64,000 nt of DNA from Pacificibacter maritimus (GTDB lineage Bacteria > Pseudomonadota > Alphaproteobacteria > Rhodobacterales > Rhodobacteraceae): the NCBI RefSeq assembly GCF_003814915.1, contig NZ_RKQK01000001.1:62001-126000 (forward strand), written 5' to 3'. The notes beneath the pieces were generated by a model, which saw only the letters and a list, made by a program, of their open reading frames with translations, did not search any database and had not been told where the DNA came from. The translations under genes and the position numbers were made by a program. Below are positions 51,068-61,789 of the stretch, in pieces; the first letter of the stretch is position 1; the number at the start of each line of letters is the position of its first letter.

Positions 51068-52786
51068 TTAGTCGCGCTTGCCTGAGAATTGTTCTTGCCA
51101 CAAAGCGCGTTGATCATCATCAATTTTGACGAACAGGTTTTCAGGCACTGTAAAGGCATGGCCTTCTTTAAATTCGCTCAATGTGGTGGCGATATCTGTA
51201 GGCCAATCAAGATTGTCCATGTTCAGGGCGTCTTTGATTTTTTCAGCTGTGTCAGGAATGAAAGGCGCAGACAGTCGCGCGTAAAGTCCAATCAAATTCA
51301 GCCCCAGACGTACTTGTGCTGCGGCCTGCTCTGGATCGGTTTTAAACGTGGCCCAAGGGGCTGTGTTTTGCAGATATTCGTTACCAGCGACCCAAATGGC
51401 GCGCAACGCCGTGGCAGATTTTCGTATATCTATATCTGCCAGATTGGTTTCGTAAGTCTTTAATTTTTCGGACAAATCGGCAATCAAAGCAGTCTCGATC
51501 TCGCCATATGCGCCGCCTGCGGGGACTTCTTGTGAGAATTTCGACCGACAGAATTTGGTGATCCGCGATACAAAGTTACCCAAGACATCAGAAAGGTCTT
51601 TGTTCACAGACTGTTGGAAATTTTCCCACGTAAATTCGGAATCTGAACTTTCGGGTGCATGGGACAATAGCCACCAACGCCAGTAATCCGCAGGTAAGAT
51701 AGACAGCGCCTGATCCATGAACACGCCGCGTCCACGTGAGGTCGAGAATTGCCCGCCATCATAATTTAGATAGTTAAAGGATTTGATGTAATCGACCATC
51801 TTCCATGGCTCGTTTGATCCAAGCATGGTGACAGGGAAAGATAGGGTGTGGAACGGCACATTGTCTTTGCCCATAAATTGTACATATCGAACATCGTCGG
51901 CACCTTTGTCAGTGCGCCACCAGCGCTCCCAATCGGCATCCGGCAGCCCGTTTTTATCGGTCCATTCATTGGCACAAGCGATATATTCAACGGGGGCATC
52001 AAACCACACGTAGAACACTTTGCCTTCCATGCCCTCCCAAGGCTCATCGCCTTTTTGCACAGGCACGCCCCATTTTAGATCGCGGGTGATGCCGCGGTCT
52101 TGCAATCCATCACCGTCATTGAGCCATTTCTTAGCAATTGATGTGGTCAGGATCGGCCAGTCTTTTTTCTCATCAATCCAAGTGTTCAATGCATCGCGCA
52201 TCTTGGATTGACGCAGATACAAATGCTTTGTTTCGCGTTCTTCCAGATCGGTTGCACCTGAAATTGTAGAGCGCGGATTGATCAGGTCGGTGGGGTCAAG
52301 TTGCTTGGTGCAATCGTCACATTGATCACCGCGCGCAGACTCGTAGCCACAGTTGGGGCAGGTGCCTTCTATGTAGCGGTCAGGCAGAAAACGCCCGTCA
52401 GTTTCTGAATAAACTTGGGTTTCGGAAACTTCTTCGATCAAACCTTCGTCAAACAGACGCTTGGCAAAGTGCTGTGTGAGCTTACGGTTTTGCAGCGATG
52501 AGGAGCGCCCGAAGTGATCAAAAGACAGTCGAAACCCATTGGCAATCTCGGCCTGCACGTCATGTAATTCCGCGCAGTATTCATCAACAGGCTTACCCGC
52601 TTTTTGCGCTGCGATTTCCGCAGGTGTGCCATGCTCATCTGTGGCGCATAAAAACAAAACTTCATCACCTTTTGCGCGGCAGTAACGCGCATAAAGATCA
52701 GCGGGCAATTGTGAGCCCACGAGGTTTCCAAGGTGTTTGATGCCATTGATATAGGGCAGGGCGGAAGTGATAAGTGTACGTGCCAT
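51068..52786 (-). CDS. metG: Methionyl-tRNA synthetase
   Basis: A 572-residue class I synthetase. Seen: [20 protein letters not shown] (HIGH region), the zinc-knuckle pairs [17 protein letters not shown] near 140-160, [15 protein letters not shown], and [14 protein letters not shown] in place of a canonical KMSKS box, as in several alphaproteobacterial enzymes. There is no C-terminal tRNA-binding EMAPII-type domain, which is normal for this shorter type. The ATG at 52786 behind AAGGGA is used; 50 in-frame codons upstream are not family-like. Confidence 0.96.
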   Translation of the reverse strand: MARTLITSALPYINGIKHLGNLVGSQLPADLYARYCRAKGDEVLFLCATDEHGTPAEIAAQKAGKPVDEYCAELHDVQAEIANGFRLSFDHFGRSSSLQNRKLTQHFAKRLFDEGLIEEVSETQVYSETDGRFLPDRYIEGTCPNCGYESARGDQCDDCTKQLDPTDLINPRSTISGATDLEERETKHLYLRQSKMRDALNTWIDEKKDWPILTTSIAKKWLNDGDGLQDRGITRDLKWGVPVQKGDEPWEGMEGKVFYVWFDAPVEYIACANEWTDKNGLPDADWERWWRTDKGADDVRYVQFMGKDNVPFHTLSFPVTMLGSNEPWKMVDYIKSFNYLNYDGGQFSTSRGRGVFMDQALSILPADYWRWWLLSHAPESSDSEFTWENFQQSVNKDLSDVLGNFVSRITKFCRSKFSQEVPAGGAYGEIETALIADLSEKLKTYETNLADIDIRKSATALRAIWVAGNEYLQNTAPWATFKTDPEQAAAQVRLGLNLIGLYARLSAPFIPDTAEKIKDALNMDNLDWPTDIATTLSEFKEGHAFTVPENLFVKIDDDQRALWQEQFSGKRD

Positions 52787-53002
52787 GAAGTATCCCTTGC
52801 GGTGGGTCATGTGAAAACTGTTTCCCTGTCCTAACGCGCCTTTTGGCAAAGAGCCAGAGGACATAGAACACAGGCGCAGTGCTTGATGTGCTTCTCCTTG
52901 TTTTTTTGCGCACAAGGGGCAGGTGCAAAGGCACACTTGAGTTCCGCCAACTTCCCAATAGGATAGCGCTAACTGTTTATTTTAAGAGAAAATGGATCGC
53001 AC

Positions 53003-54043
53003 ATGCGCTATCGTACACTTGGCAAAACTGACATCGAAGTTTCCGAAATCTGTTTAGGCACAATGACATGGGGGACACAAAACACCCAAGAGGAAGGCCA
53101 CGCGCAAATAGATCGTGCTTTGGCTGATGGTGTGAACTTTATGGATACCGCCGAAATGTATCCTGTGAATCCTGTGCGCAAAGAAACCGCAGGCGACACG
53201 GAAAGCATCATTGGTGAATATTTCGCCCGCACAGGCAAACGCAACGATTGGATCGTTGCCACGAAAATCGCGGGCCCAGGCCCTTTGGGTGCAGAGGGCA
53301 TTACGGCCAAAACCATGGTCAGCCAACTTGAGGCCTCCTTGAAGCGTTTGAAAACCGATCACGTTGATCTCTACCAACTGCATTGGCCGAACCGTGGATC
53401 ATACCATTTCCGCCAAAACTGGACCTACGACCCTGCGCAGCAACCGTCTAAAAACGAGATTCTGGACAACATGCGCGCGGTCAACGAGGTGATGGGCGAC
53501 TTGCAAAAAGCGGGCAAGGTTCGCGCCTTTGGCACGTCAAATGAATCCGCATGGGGCATGGCGCAGTGGCAACGTGTGGCCGAGGAAACAGGCGGTCCGC
53601 GCATGGAGACCATCCAAAACGAATATTCCCTGCTGTGCCGCCTCTACGATACCGATTTGGCTGAATTTGCGGTGCACGAACAGGTGACTTTGCTGGCCTA
53701 TTCTTGTTTGGGCTGTGGCCTTTTGACGGGCAAATATAATGGCGGCACCACAGTGGCACCTGACTCGCGCATGGGGTTGAATGGCGATCTGGGCGGACGT
53801 GTAACACCGCAGGTTTGGACCGCGACCCAAAGCTATTTGGATGTGGCGAAAAAGCACGGGATTGATCCTGTTGCCATGTCGATTGCTTGGACAATGACGC
53901 GCCCCTTTGACGTCATGCCTATCATTGGCGCGACATCTGTAGCGCAGTTGGAACAGTCTTTGGCGGGTGAAGATCTGGTCTTGTCGCAAGAGGTTTTGGA
54001 TGACCTCACGCAAGCGCACCGCGCCCATGCGATGCCATTTTAA
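53003..54043 (+). CDS. Aldo/keto reductase, Tas-like
   Basis: A 346-residue NADPH-dependent oxidoreductase with a TIM barrel. Seen: MRYRTLGKTDIEVSEICLGTMTWG, FMDTAEMYPVNP with the catalytic D/Y pair, KRLKTDHVDLYQLHWPNR with the histidine, ATKIAGPG with the lysine and the late cofactor-binding MPIIGATSVAQLEQSL. The PVNPVRKETAGDTESIIG segment is characteristic of the Tas branch, whose substrate is unclear. Its stop overlaps the next start by 1 nt, and three short genes follow in the same direction. Confidence 0.93.
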   Translation: MRYRTLGKTDIEVSEICLGTMTWGTQNTQEEGHAQIDRALADGVNFMDTAEMYPVNPVRKETAGDTESIIGEYFARTGKRNDWIVATKIAGPGPLGAEGITAKTMVSQLEASLKRLKTDHVDLYQLHWPNRGSYHFRQNWTYDPAQQPSKNEILDNMRAVNEVMGDLQKAGKVRAFGTSNESAWGMAQWQRVAEETGGPRMETIQNEYSLLCRLYDTDLAEFAVHEQVTLLAYSCLGCGLLTGKYNGGTTVAPDSRMGLNGDLGGRVTPQVWTATQSYLDVAKKHGIDPVAMSIAWTMTRPFDVMPIIGATSVAQLEQSLAGEDLVLSQEVLDDLTQAHRAHAMPF

Positions 54044-54423
54044 TGCGGTTGCCGTTTGTGCCTGTGCGCAGCCTGAGCCGAGTATGTGCCTTGGGACTGA
54101 TGGTGACTTTGATGGGCTGTATGCCTGACAATGAAGCCTCGGCCCCATTGGGCTACGGCTTGGCAGGCTATGATCCCAATGCGGAAGTGCGCGCAGAAGA
54201 AAGCTGTCTTGCGCGCGGTGGCACCTATGGAACAGGCGGGGCCGCGGGGCTTAAGGTTTGTTATGAGACGCCGAAAGACGCAGGAAAATCTTGCAGTAAA
54301 TCAACGGATTGCGAGAGCCAGTGTTTGGCGCGCAGTAAATCTTGTGCGCCGCTCAAACCCGTGTTCGGCTGCTCATCTATATTGGACAGTTTAGGGCGCG
54401 AGGTTACGCTATGCACCGATTGA
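54043..54423 (+). CDS. Cysteine-rich putative lipoprotein
   Basis: A 126-residue protein with a lipobox LMGC (Cys26) after a basic, hydrophobic leader, so it should be anchored to the outer or inner membrane by lipid. The mature part carries eight further cysteines, clustered in KSCSKSTDCESQCLARSKSC and paired around it, which would fit disulfide-bonded folding in the periplasm. I do not recognise the family. It begins in the stop codon of the aldo/keto reductase and overlaps the lipocalin gene by 13 nt. Confidence 0.75.
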   Translation: MRLPFVPVRSLSRVCALGLMVTLMGCMPDNEASAPLGYGLAGYDPNAEVRAEESCLARGGTYGTGGAAGLKVCYETPKDAGKSCSKSTDCESQCLARSKSCAPLKPVFGCSSILDSLGREVTLCTD

Positions 54424-54926
54424 GTTTTCAGGTCACAGCCGCGCTTCTTATGGGGTTGACCCTGACCGCCTGTAGCAAGCCGAGCGAGGTTGCAGTGGGG
54501 CCACGCGATCAATCCGTGCCTATGTCGTCTATGGCTGGCTTTGATCCAGCACGTTTTTCTGGGCGGTGGTATGAGGTCGAAGCCTATGTGCCCGCGGGCG
54601 CTTCTTGTGTGATGGGCGCCGTCACCTTTAGCCCCCAAAAATCAGGTGATATGATCGTGACCGAAGGTCCATGTGCCGATGGTGCGCCGCGTCGAGGTGT
54701 GGCTATGCGCACAGGCCCTGGGCGTTTCACATTCGAAGGTGATGCGCTTTGGGTGCTTTGGGTCGATCAAAGCTACGATGCGGCGGTCATCGCGACCCCC
54801 ACAGGCAAGGCGCATGTTCTGAGCCGTGCCTTGACCATTCCCGCCGACAAACGCCGTGCTGCGCGTGACATTTTAACGTGGAACGGCTTTGACATTTCAG
54901 GGCTGACCTCTGCGCGGCGCAAATAG
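54411..54926 (+). CDS. Lipocalin-like lipoprotein
   Basis: A 171-residue protein with a lipobox LTAC (Cys21) and a lipocalin-type opening FSGRWYEVEAYVP (GxW motif), followed by eight-strand-like segments. It resembles bacterial Blc lipocalins, outer-membrane carriers of lysophospholipids or other hydrophobic compounds, although the order of motifs is short of the whole set. ATG 54411 overlaps the end of the lipoprotein gene by 13 nt, suggesting translational coupling of two membrane-anchored proteins. Confidence 0.75.
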   Translation: MHRLSFQVTAALLMGLTLTACSKPSEVAVGPRDQSVPMSSMAGFDPARFSGRWYEVEAYVPAGASCVMGAVTFSPQKSGDMIVTEGPCADGAPRRGVAMRTGPGRFTFEGDALWVLWVDQSYDAAVIATPTGKAHVLSRALTIPADKRRAARDILTWNGFDISGLTSARRK

Positions 54927-54948
54927 TCCGACAAGAAAGGAAAGTTAT

Positions 54949-55833
54949 ATGCGTATTCTCTTTACAGGTGGGTCCGGCAAGGCGGGCAAACATGTTGTGC
55001 CCTATCTTTTGGCGCGTGGACACCGCGTGGTAAATGCTGATTTGGTGGCGCTTGACGTTGAGGGTGTCGACAATCTGATCGTGGATATTACAGACAGCGG
55101 GCAGGTGTTTAACGCTTTGACATCTTATGCAAATTTCGATGAACTTGAACCAGGCACAGGTGTACCAAAATTTGATGCCATCGTGCATTTCGCCGCCATT
55201 CCACGCATCATGATCAAGCCTGATAATGAAACCTACCGTATCAACACCATGAGCACATATAATGTGTTGGAAGCGGCAGTGAAGCTTGGGATCAAAAAGG
55301 TGATTTTTGCGTCAAGCGAGACCACCTATGGTGTTTGTTTTGCCGATGGCGAACGCAAACCTGACTATATTCCGCTGGATGAAGAACATCCCGTGATCCC
55401 CGAAGACAGTTATGCCATGTCCAAGGTTGTGAATGAGGTGACTGCAAAATCGTTCCATCAGCGGTCTGGCTTTGATATCTATGGCATTCGCATCAACAAC
55501 GTGATCGAGCCGCATGAATATGCGCAGAATTTCCCTGATTATTGCGCAAATCCTGATCAACGCCGCCGCAATTTCTTTGCCTATATAGACACGCGCGATT
55601 TAGGACAAATGGTCGATTTGATGTTGCACAAAGACGGGTTGGGCTTTCAAATTTTCAACTGCGCAAATGAAGGCCATTCGGTTGATCTCACCACCGATCA
55701 AATCATTGAGCGCTATTATCAAGGCGTACCCCAAGCTGCCAAAATGGGAGAGGATGAAACATTCTTTTCCATTAAAAAAGCCAAAGACATGTTAGGGTTT
55801 GCCCCGCAATACGACTGGCGCAAACAGCTATAA
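54949..55833 (+). CDS. NAD-dependent epimerase/dehydratase
   Basis: A 294-residue short-chain dehydrogenase of the extended class. Seen: MRILFTGGSGKAGKHVVPYL with the GxxGxxG dinucleotide loop, VHFAAIPRIM, FASSETTYG and DSYAMSKVVNEV with the YxxxK pair. It acts on a nucleotide sugar or other substrate; the sequence does not tell which. AAGGAAAG precedes the ATG. It ends the four-gene unit begun by the aldo/keto reductase. Confidence 0.9.
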   Translation: MRILFTGGSGKAGKHVVPYLLARGHRVVNADLVALDVEGVDNLIVDITDSGQVFNALTSYANFDELEPGTGVPKFDAIVHFAAIPRIMIKPDNETYRINTMSTYNVLEAAVKLGIKKVIFASSETTYGVCFADGERKPDYIPLDEEHPVIPEDSYAMSKVVNEVTAKSFHQRSGFDIYGIRINNVIEPHEYAQNFPDYCANPDQRRRNFFAYIDTRDLGQMVDLMLHKDGLGFQIFNCANEGHSVDLTTDQIIERYYQGVPQAAKMGEDETFFSIKKAKDMLGFAPQYDWRKQL

Positions 55834-55848
55834 CAACTGAATAAGCAA

Positions 55849-55887
55849 CGGATACGGCGCCTTAGCCTTGTAAAAGCGCCGTATCCG
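55849..55887 (+). terminator. Hairpin after the epimerase gene, possible terminator
   Basis: CGGATACGGCGC (55849-55860) and GCGCCGTATCCG (55876-55887) pair perfectly over 12 bp with a 15-nt loop, 16 nt beyond the stop codon. No T-run follows, so it may end transcription with Rho or protect the mRNA 3' end. Confidence 0.6.
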
Positions 55888-55983
55888 CAGTTCAAAATTT
55901 GTTGTCCTAGCCATTCCAAAACATCGTCAAAAGTTACCCTTTTTTGACTCGGCACTGTTACAGTTTGCCCCTATAGGCTGTCT

Positions 55984-57369
55984 ATGACTCAGATTGATAT
56001 GACCCCCGATTCCCATCCCGAGCGTAGCTATGCCACGCATGCGCGTAGTATTTTGATCCTTGGCCTGCCCCTTGCGGGCAGTCAATTGGCGCAATTTGCG
56101 GTGCATATGACGGATGTCATTATGATGGGGTGGTACGGGCTAGATGAATTGGCCGCGCTGGTTTTGGCAGCAGGCTATTGGTTTATCACATTTATTTTGC
56201 TCGGTGGTTTTGCCTTCGCCGTGATGCCTTTGGTGGCCAAAGCCATAGGTGAAAACGACACGACTTTGGTGCGCCGCGCGACGCGGATGGCGATGTGGCT
56301 GTCGGTGATCTTTGCTGTGCTGGTCTATCCAATATTTCTATTTTCCGAGAGCGCTTTGATCGCTTTGGGTCAACAGCCCCATATCGCAGCGCTTGCACAG
56401 CCCTATTTGATCATCACGGGGATTGAAATGATCCCTGCTTTGATTGTGGCTGTGTTTCGGTCGTATTTCTCAGCTCTTGAACGCACACGGGTTGTTTTGA
56501 TGGCGGTCATCGCGGCAGTTGCCGTGAATTTCGTGCTCAACTACGCCTTTATATTTGGCAACTTTGGCCTGCCTGAAATGGGCATGGCGGGGGCTGCATT
56601 GGCATCTGTAATGGTCAGCACTTTGATGATGATTGGCTTGATGGTCTACGCACAGATCGCGACCCCTGAAAATGATCTGTTTCGCAATCTGTTCAAACCC
56701 GATTGGGACGTCTTTGCAGCCGTTTTCAAAATGGGCGTGCCTATCGGACTGACATCTTTGGCAGAAGTCAGCCTGTTCAATGTGGCAGCAATTATGATGG
56801 GTTGGATCGGGACAACCACTTTGGCCGCGCATGGCGTGGTACTGCAATTGTCAGCGATCGCCTTTATGATGCAACTGGGATTTGCGCAGGCCGCGACCAT
56901 TCGGGCAGGCAATGCTTTTGGGCGCAAGGACGAGGCGGATTTGCGCCGTGGCGCTTTGGTTGTGACACTGCTGTCCTTGGGGATGGCTGCGATCACATGC
57001 CTTGTGTATTTGGCCTTTCCAGAGCAATTGATCGGCGTCTTTATTGCGCCAGATGAACCCGCACGTTTGGAGGTTTTGCAGATTGGTGCAACGCTTTTGA
57101 TCTTTTCAGCGCTGTTTCAATTCTCAGATGGGGGACAAGTGATTGCCCTATCTTTGCTGCGTGGCTTGCAAGACACGGCGATCCCTATGTGGTTGGCCAG
57201 CCTGTCATATTGGGGCATCGGTTTGCCCATCGCCTATGTCTTGGGATTCGTCGTCGATTGGGGCGCATCTGGCGTTTGGATCGGACTTTTGGTCGGGCTA
57301 AGTGCCGCTTGGGTACTTATGGGCTGGCGTTTTTGGTTGATCAAATCGCGCCTGACAACAGTTGACTAA
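55984..57369 (+). CDS. MATE-family multidrug/sodium efflux transporter
   Basis: A 461-residue inner-membrane exporter with twelve predicted helices. Seen: LGLPLAGSQLAQFAVHMTDVIMMGW, GFAFAVMPLVAKAIGEND, an internal repeat beginning near FKMGVPIGLTSLAEVSLF, and FAQAATIRAGNAFGRKDE, all typical of NorM-like MATE proteins. It uses a sodium or proton gradient to export cations and dyes. The gene stands alone. Confidence 0.93.
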   Translation: MTQIDMTPDSHPERSYATHARSILILGLPLAGSQLAQFAVHMTDVIMMGWYGLDELAALVLAAGYWFITFILLGGFAFAVMPLVAKAIGENDTTLVRRATRMAMWLSVIFAVLVYPIFLFSESALIALGQQPHIAALAQPYLIITGIEMIPALIVAVFRSYFSALERTRVVLMAVIAAVAVNFVLNYAFIFGNFGLPEMGMAGAALASVMVSTLMMIGLMVYAQIATPENDLFRNLFKPDWDVFAAVFKMGVPIGLTSLAEVSLFNVAAIMMGWIGTTTLAAHGVVLQLSAIAFMMQLGFAQAATIRAGNAFGRKDEADLRRGALVVTLLSLGMAAITCLVYLAFPEQLIGVFIAPDEPARLEVLQIGATLLIFSALFQFSDGGQVIALSLLRGLQDTAIPMWLASLSYWGIGLPIAYVLGFVVDWGASGVWIGLLVGLSAAWVLMGWRFWLIKSRLTTVD

Positions 57370-57376
57370 ACAAGGT

Positions 57377-57405
57377 TTGAAGCGGGCTTTACCCTGCTTC
57401 AAGTC
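57377..57405. terminator. Terminator hairpin between the MATE gene and the minus-strand hypothetical gene
   Basis: TTGAAGC (57377-57383) pairs with GCTTCAA (57396-57402), with GGG/CCC inside after a bulged T; T-rich sequence follows on the plus strand. Confidence 0.6.
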
Positions 57406-57806
57406 TCTTTGTTCAGAATGCGATCAGCTTTTTTGCGCACCAAAACCGTGCGCAGGTCGTGCATCGCCATCAAAATCGCATCTGTTACATTTTCAAGCTG
57501 TTCAGGTGTTGCACGCGATTGCGCCCAATGCGTTGTCAGGTTGAGGTAATCCACAGCACGGTGAATGTCATCGATATCGCGCTGCGCCAATAGCGCCACA
57601 CGATCCGCCATCCATGTATCAATAGCTTGCATATCGGCGGCAGACAGGTCGCGGCCACCATGAGGTTTTACATCGCCGTTCTTGATATTGACGACGGCGA
57701 TCTGATCCATTTCGATCCGTCGTTGACGGTTTTCTGTGTCAACACGGAACACAAAAGCGCCGTTTTCGCGCACACGAAAGTAATAGTCGGGCAGGTCTGC
57801 GCTCAT
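57399..57806 (-). CDS. Conserved hypothetical protein
   Basis: A 135-residue soluble protein. The first 60 residues are beta-like (DYYFRVRENGAFVFRVDTEN, MDQIAVVNIKNGDV), the rest is helical with a leucine-rich region. I recall homologues in Rhodobacteraceae without a known role. It has no signal peptide or catalytic motif. It is a single gene between the MATE gene and the aminotransferase gene. Confidence 0.7.
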   Translation of the reverse strand: MSADLPDYYFRVRENGAFVFRVDTENRQRRIEMDQIAVVNIKNGDVKPHGGRDLSAADMQAIDTWMADRVALLAQRDIDDIHRAVDYLNLTTHWAQSRATPEQLENVTDAILMAMHDLRTVLVRKKADRILNKET

Positions 57807-57907
57807 TTAAAGTCTCTATATTTACTATGGTTTTACCAAGGGGCGCGGCAGTGATGCGCTGCGATGGGACCATGCTAACAGCCCCATCTCAGAGTTTCTA
57901 GGGCGTG

Positions 57908-59194
<1,287 letters not shown>

Positions 59195-59229
59195 TCAAAG
59201 TGCAAAAACAAGACAAAATGGAGATATCA

Positions 59230-59541
59230 ATGTCACAGCAATCTCAATCCCCTCGTGTCGATGAGACGCATGAACACCGTTTGAAGCGCCTGAAAATCCG
59301 TGCTTGGCGGCGTGGTATTAAAGAAATGGATCTGTTGGTTGGCGGCTATGCAGATGCGCATTTGCACAAGATGACACCGCAAGAATTGGATGATTTTGAA
59401 ATGCTCATGTCCGAGCATGATCAGGATCTTTTGGCATGGGCGACAGGGCAACATGAGGTTCCTGTTGAACTAAAGCCGACCCTAGATCGCATGCTGGCTT
59501 TTGCGGCTGACAAAGGCGTGGCGCATGGGGGGGTAATGTAG
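59230..59541 (+). CDS. sdhE: FAD assembly factor SdhE
   Basis: A 103-residue five-helix protein that helps attach FAD to succinate dehydrogenase. The conserved RGxxE motif is seen as R28-G29-I-K-E32, followed by MDLLVGGYAD, HKMTPQELDDFEMLMSEHDQ and LLAWATG. The ATG at 59230 with GGAG 8 nt upstream is used; ATG 59218 is possible. The sdh genes are not in the window. Confidence 0.94.
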   Translation: MSQQSQSPRVDETHEHRLKRLKIRAWRRGIKEMDLLVGGYADAHLHKMTPQELDDFEMLMSEHDQDLLAWATGQHEVPVELKPTLDRMLAFAADKGVAHGGVM

Positions 59542-59571
59542 CCTATTATGGTTAACATAACACCCTGTTTT

Positions 59572-59589
59572 TATTCATATATATGAATA
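59572..59589. promoter_or_regulatory. Perfect 18-bp AT-rich palindrome upstream of the LdtR-like gene
   Basis: TATTCATATATATGAATA (59572-59589) reads the same on both strands. It lies 115 nt upstream of the LdtR-type start codon in the 163-nt gap after sdhE and is a candidate operator for a dimeric MarR-type regulator. Confidence 0.5.
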
Positions 59590-59704
59590 CTCATTAATAG
59601 TTTGGAACTGCGGAAAATTTCCCTAAAAAAAGTCGCGTCATTTAACAGAATTTTGGGGAATTGCAGGCAAATTAAACTCCTACATACTAACGATGGAGTA
59701 CCTA

Positions 59705-60202
59705 ATGAGTATGCATTCCGCGATCACAAAACCCAATGAAGCAAGCTTTATGGGGCAATACCTAGAAGCCCTTTCTTTGGTCGAACGTCTGCACAGACTT
59801 CTTCTTGATGTTATCAAAGATGAATTCGAACGTGTCGGTGTTTTGGAAATCAATGCCGTTCAGGCCCTGTTGCTGTTTAATGTTGGCGAAAACGAAGTCA
59901 CAGCGGGCGAACTGAAATCCCGTGGTTACTATCAGGGATCTAATGTCAGCTATAATCTAAAGAAATTGGTTGATATGGGCTATATGCACCACCAGCGCTG
60001 CGAAATTGACCGTAGGTCTGTGCGCGTAAAGCTAACAGAAAAAGGCCGCCATGTGTCTGAAACAGTCTCAGAATTGTTCGAACGTCACGCAGAAGGTCTA
60101 GAGAAAAAGGCAGTGCTAACACCGAGCCATATTGATGAAATCAACACATCATTGCGGCGAGTCGAACGCTACTGGACTGATCAAATCCGCTACATCTACT
60201 AA
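59705..60202 (+). CDS. MarR-family regulator, LdtR-like
   Basis: A 165-residue winged-helix regulator. Seen: INAVQALLLFNVGENEVTAG, KSRGYYQGSNVSYNLKKLVDMGYMHH as recognition helix, and CEIDRRSVRVKLTEKG as the wing. This central block is almost the sequence I recall for LdtR of Rhizobiales, which controls an L,D-transpeptidase and cell-wall and osmotic stress responses. The ATG at 59705 with GGAG upstream is used. No ldt gene is adjacent. Confidence 0.88.
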   Translation: MSMHSAITKPNEASFMGQYLEALSLVERLHRLLLDVIKDEFERVGVLEINAVQALLLFNVGENEVTAGELKSRGYYQGSNVSYNLKKLVDMGYMHHQRCEIDRRSVRVKLTEKGRHVSETVSELFERHAEGLEKKAVLTPSHIDEINTSLRRVERYWTDQIRYIY

Positions 60203-60296
60203 ACGACCATACGGCGCGATAATGGACAGAACGTCCAGTCCGTCGCAAATTTAAACACAACACTTACACACTACCCAACCACATTCTAGATGCCAC

Positions 60297-60332
60297 AAAG
60301 CGCCCCGCCACAACAGCGAGAGCGCCTTTTTT
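60297..60332 (+). terminator. Weak terminator after the LdtR-like gene
   Basis: AAAGCGC and GCGCCTTTTTT face each other across about 18 nt, pairing with one bulged C, followed by a T-run. The fold is weak. Confidence 0.4.
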
Positions 60333-60373
60333 ATGTCTAACGCCATGCGCAATTTGCGCTCAGCAATTTGGTC

Positions 60374-60796
60374 TTACCAGCTACCAGTGTTGCCCATAGA
60401 GGCCCAAGGTTCTTGTTCTGGCAAGCTGTCGCCCAGCTGAAGCAACTCAATCGAAATATTGTCAGGTGAGCGCACAAATGCCATATGCCCATCACGCGGC
60501 GGGCGGTTGATGATCACGCCATTGTCTTGCAAGCGTTGGCAAGTTTCATAAATATTTTCAACACCATAGGCCAAATGCCCGAAGTGACGGCTATCTGACG
60601 GCAAAGCATCATCGCCATCCCAGTTATATGTCAATTCGACGGGACAATCCTCATCACCCTCTGCGGCCATGAAAATTAATGAAAAACGCCCAGCTTCATT
60701 ATCGATGCGGCGCGTTTCTTTTAATCCGAGCAATTCAAAAAACGCCATTGTTTTTTCAAGATCTTTAACGCGTACCATCGTGTGTAGATATTTCAT
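60374..60796 (-). CDS. gloA: Lactoylglutathione lyase (glyoxalase I)
   Basis: A 140-residue metalloenzyme that turns the methylglyoxal-glutathione hemithioacetal into lactoylglutathione. Seen: HTMVRVKDLEKTMAFFELLGL with the first histidine, ELTYNWDG with Glu, FGHLAYGVENIYETC with the second histidine, and IELLQ with the last glutamate. ATG 60796 is used; the frame extends 11 codons upstream. The gene is divergent from thyA. Confidence 0.93.
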   Translation of the reverse strand: MKYLHTMVRVKDLEKTMAFFELLGLKETRRIDNEAGRFSLIFMAAEGDEDCPVELTYNWDGDDALPSDSRHFGHLAYGVENIYETCQRLQDNGVIINRPPRDGHMAFVRSPDNISIELLQLGDSLPEQEPWASMGNTGSW

Positions 60797-60932
60797 GTGA
60801 TGCTCCTTTATTTTGGGGGATAGTAACAAGGGCAGTCAAAACATCCAGAGCGAAGCTCGCGAAGCCCCTTTGCACTTTTAGTCTGATGAATTTCACCGTA
60901 CAAATACCCAAGAGCCAAATGGGAGACGACAA

Positions 60933-61766
60933 GTGCAGCAGTATCACGACCAATTGCAGTTGATTTTGGACAAGGGCGAACGCACAATTGATCGCACTGG
61001 CACTGGCACCACCTCTTATTTTGGATTGCAAGCGCGCTATTCTATGGCCGATGGTTTTCCACTGGTGACGACCAAAAAACTACATTTGCGGTCGATTATG
61101 CACGAACTTTTGTGGTTTTTGACGGGCGATACCAATGTCAAATACCTGCAAGACAATGGTGTTTCGATTTGGAATGAATGGGCGGATGAGAATGGGGATC
61201 TTGGCCCCGTTTATGGCCATCAGTGGCGCCGTTTCCCCGCATTGGAAAAAACCAACGAGACCTTGAATGGCGAACCGCTGTTTATCGCCAATTCTGTTGA
61301 CCAGATCCAAAACCTCTTGGATATGATCAAACATTCGCCAGACAGCCGCCGCTTGATGGTCTCTGCGTGGAATCCCGCGGATGTGCCCAATATGGCTTTA
61401 CCTCCTTGTCATACTTTGTGGCAGGTGAAGATTCTCGGCGGGAAGCTACACCTGCAATTGTACCAGCGTTCTGCAGATATGTTCCTTGGTGTCCCGTTTA
61501 ACATTGCATCCTATTCCATGCTTTTGCTGATGCTTGCACAGGTCACAGGCTATGAACCTGGTGATTTTGTTCATTCTATTGGCGATGCACATATCTATTC
61601 CAACCATATGGAACAGGTCGAATTGCAGTTGTCACGCAAACCCAAACCCTTGCCGCAACTGCGATTGAACCCTGATGTAAAATCCTTGTTCGATTTCAAA
61701 TACGAGGATTTTGAAGTTCTCAACTACGACCCAGATCCGATGATCAAAGCCCCAGTGGCCGTATAA
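60933..61766 (+). CDS. thyA: Thymidylate synthase
   Basis: A 277-residue enzyme that methylates dUMP to dTMP with methylenetetrahydrofolate. Seen: [11 protein letters not shown] at the start, [21 protein letters not shown], the catalytic cysteine C159 in [24 protein letters not shown] and the C-terminal IKAPVAV. It starts with GTG behind GGGAG. It is followed 23 nt later by folA, which regenerates the folate it oxidises. Confidence 0.98.
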   Translation: MQQYHDQLQLILDKGERTIDRTGTGTTSYFGLQARYSMADGFPLVTTKKLHLRSIMHELLWFLTGDTNVKYLQDNGVSIWNEWADENGDLGPVYGHQWRRFPALEKTNETLNGEPLFIANSVDQIQNLLDMIKHSPDSRRLMVSAWNPADVPNMALPPCHTLWQVKILGGKLHLQLYQRSADMFLGVPFNIASYSMLLLMLAQVTGYEPGDFVHSIGDAHIYSNHMEQVELQLSRKPKPLPQLRLNPDVKSLFDFKYEDFEVLNYDPDPMIKAPVAV

Positions 61767-61789
61767 GTGCCCAATTTCAGGAGAGCATC

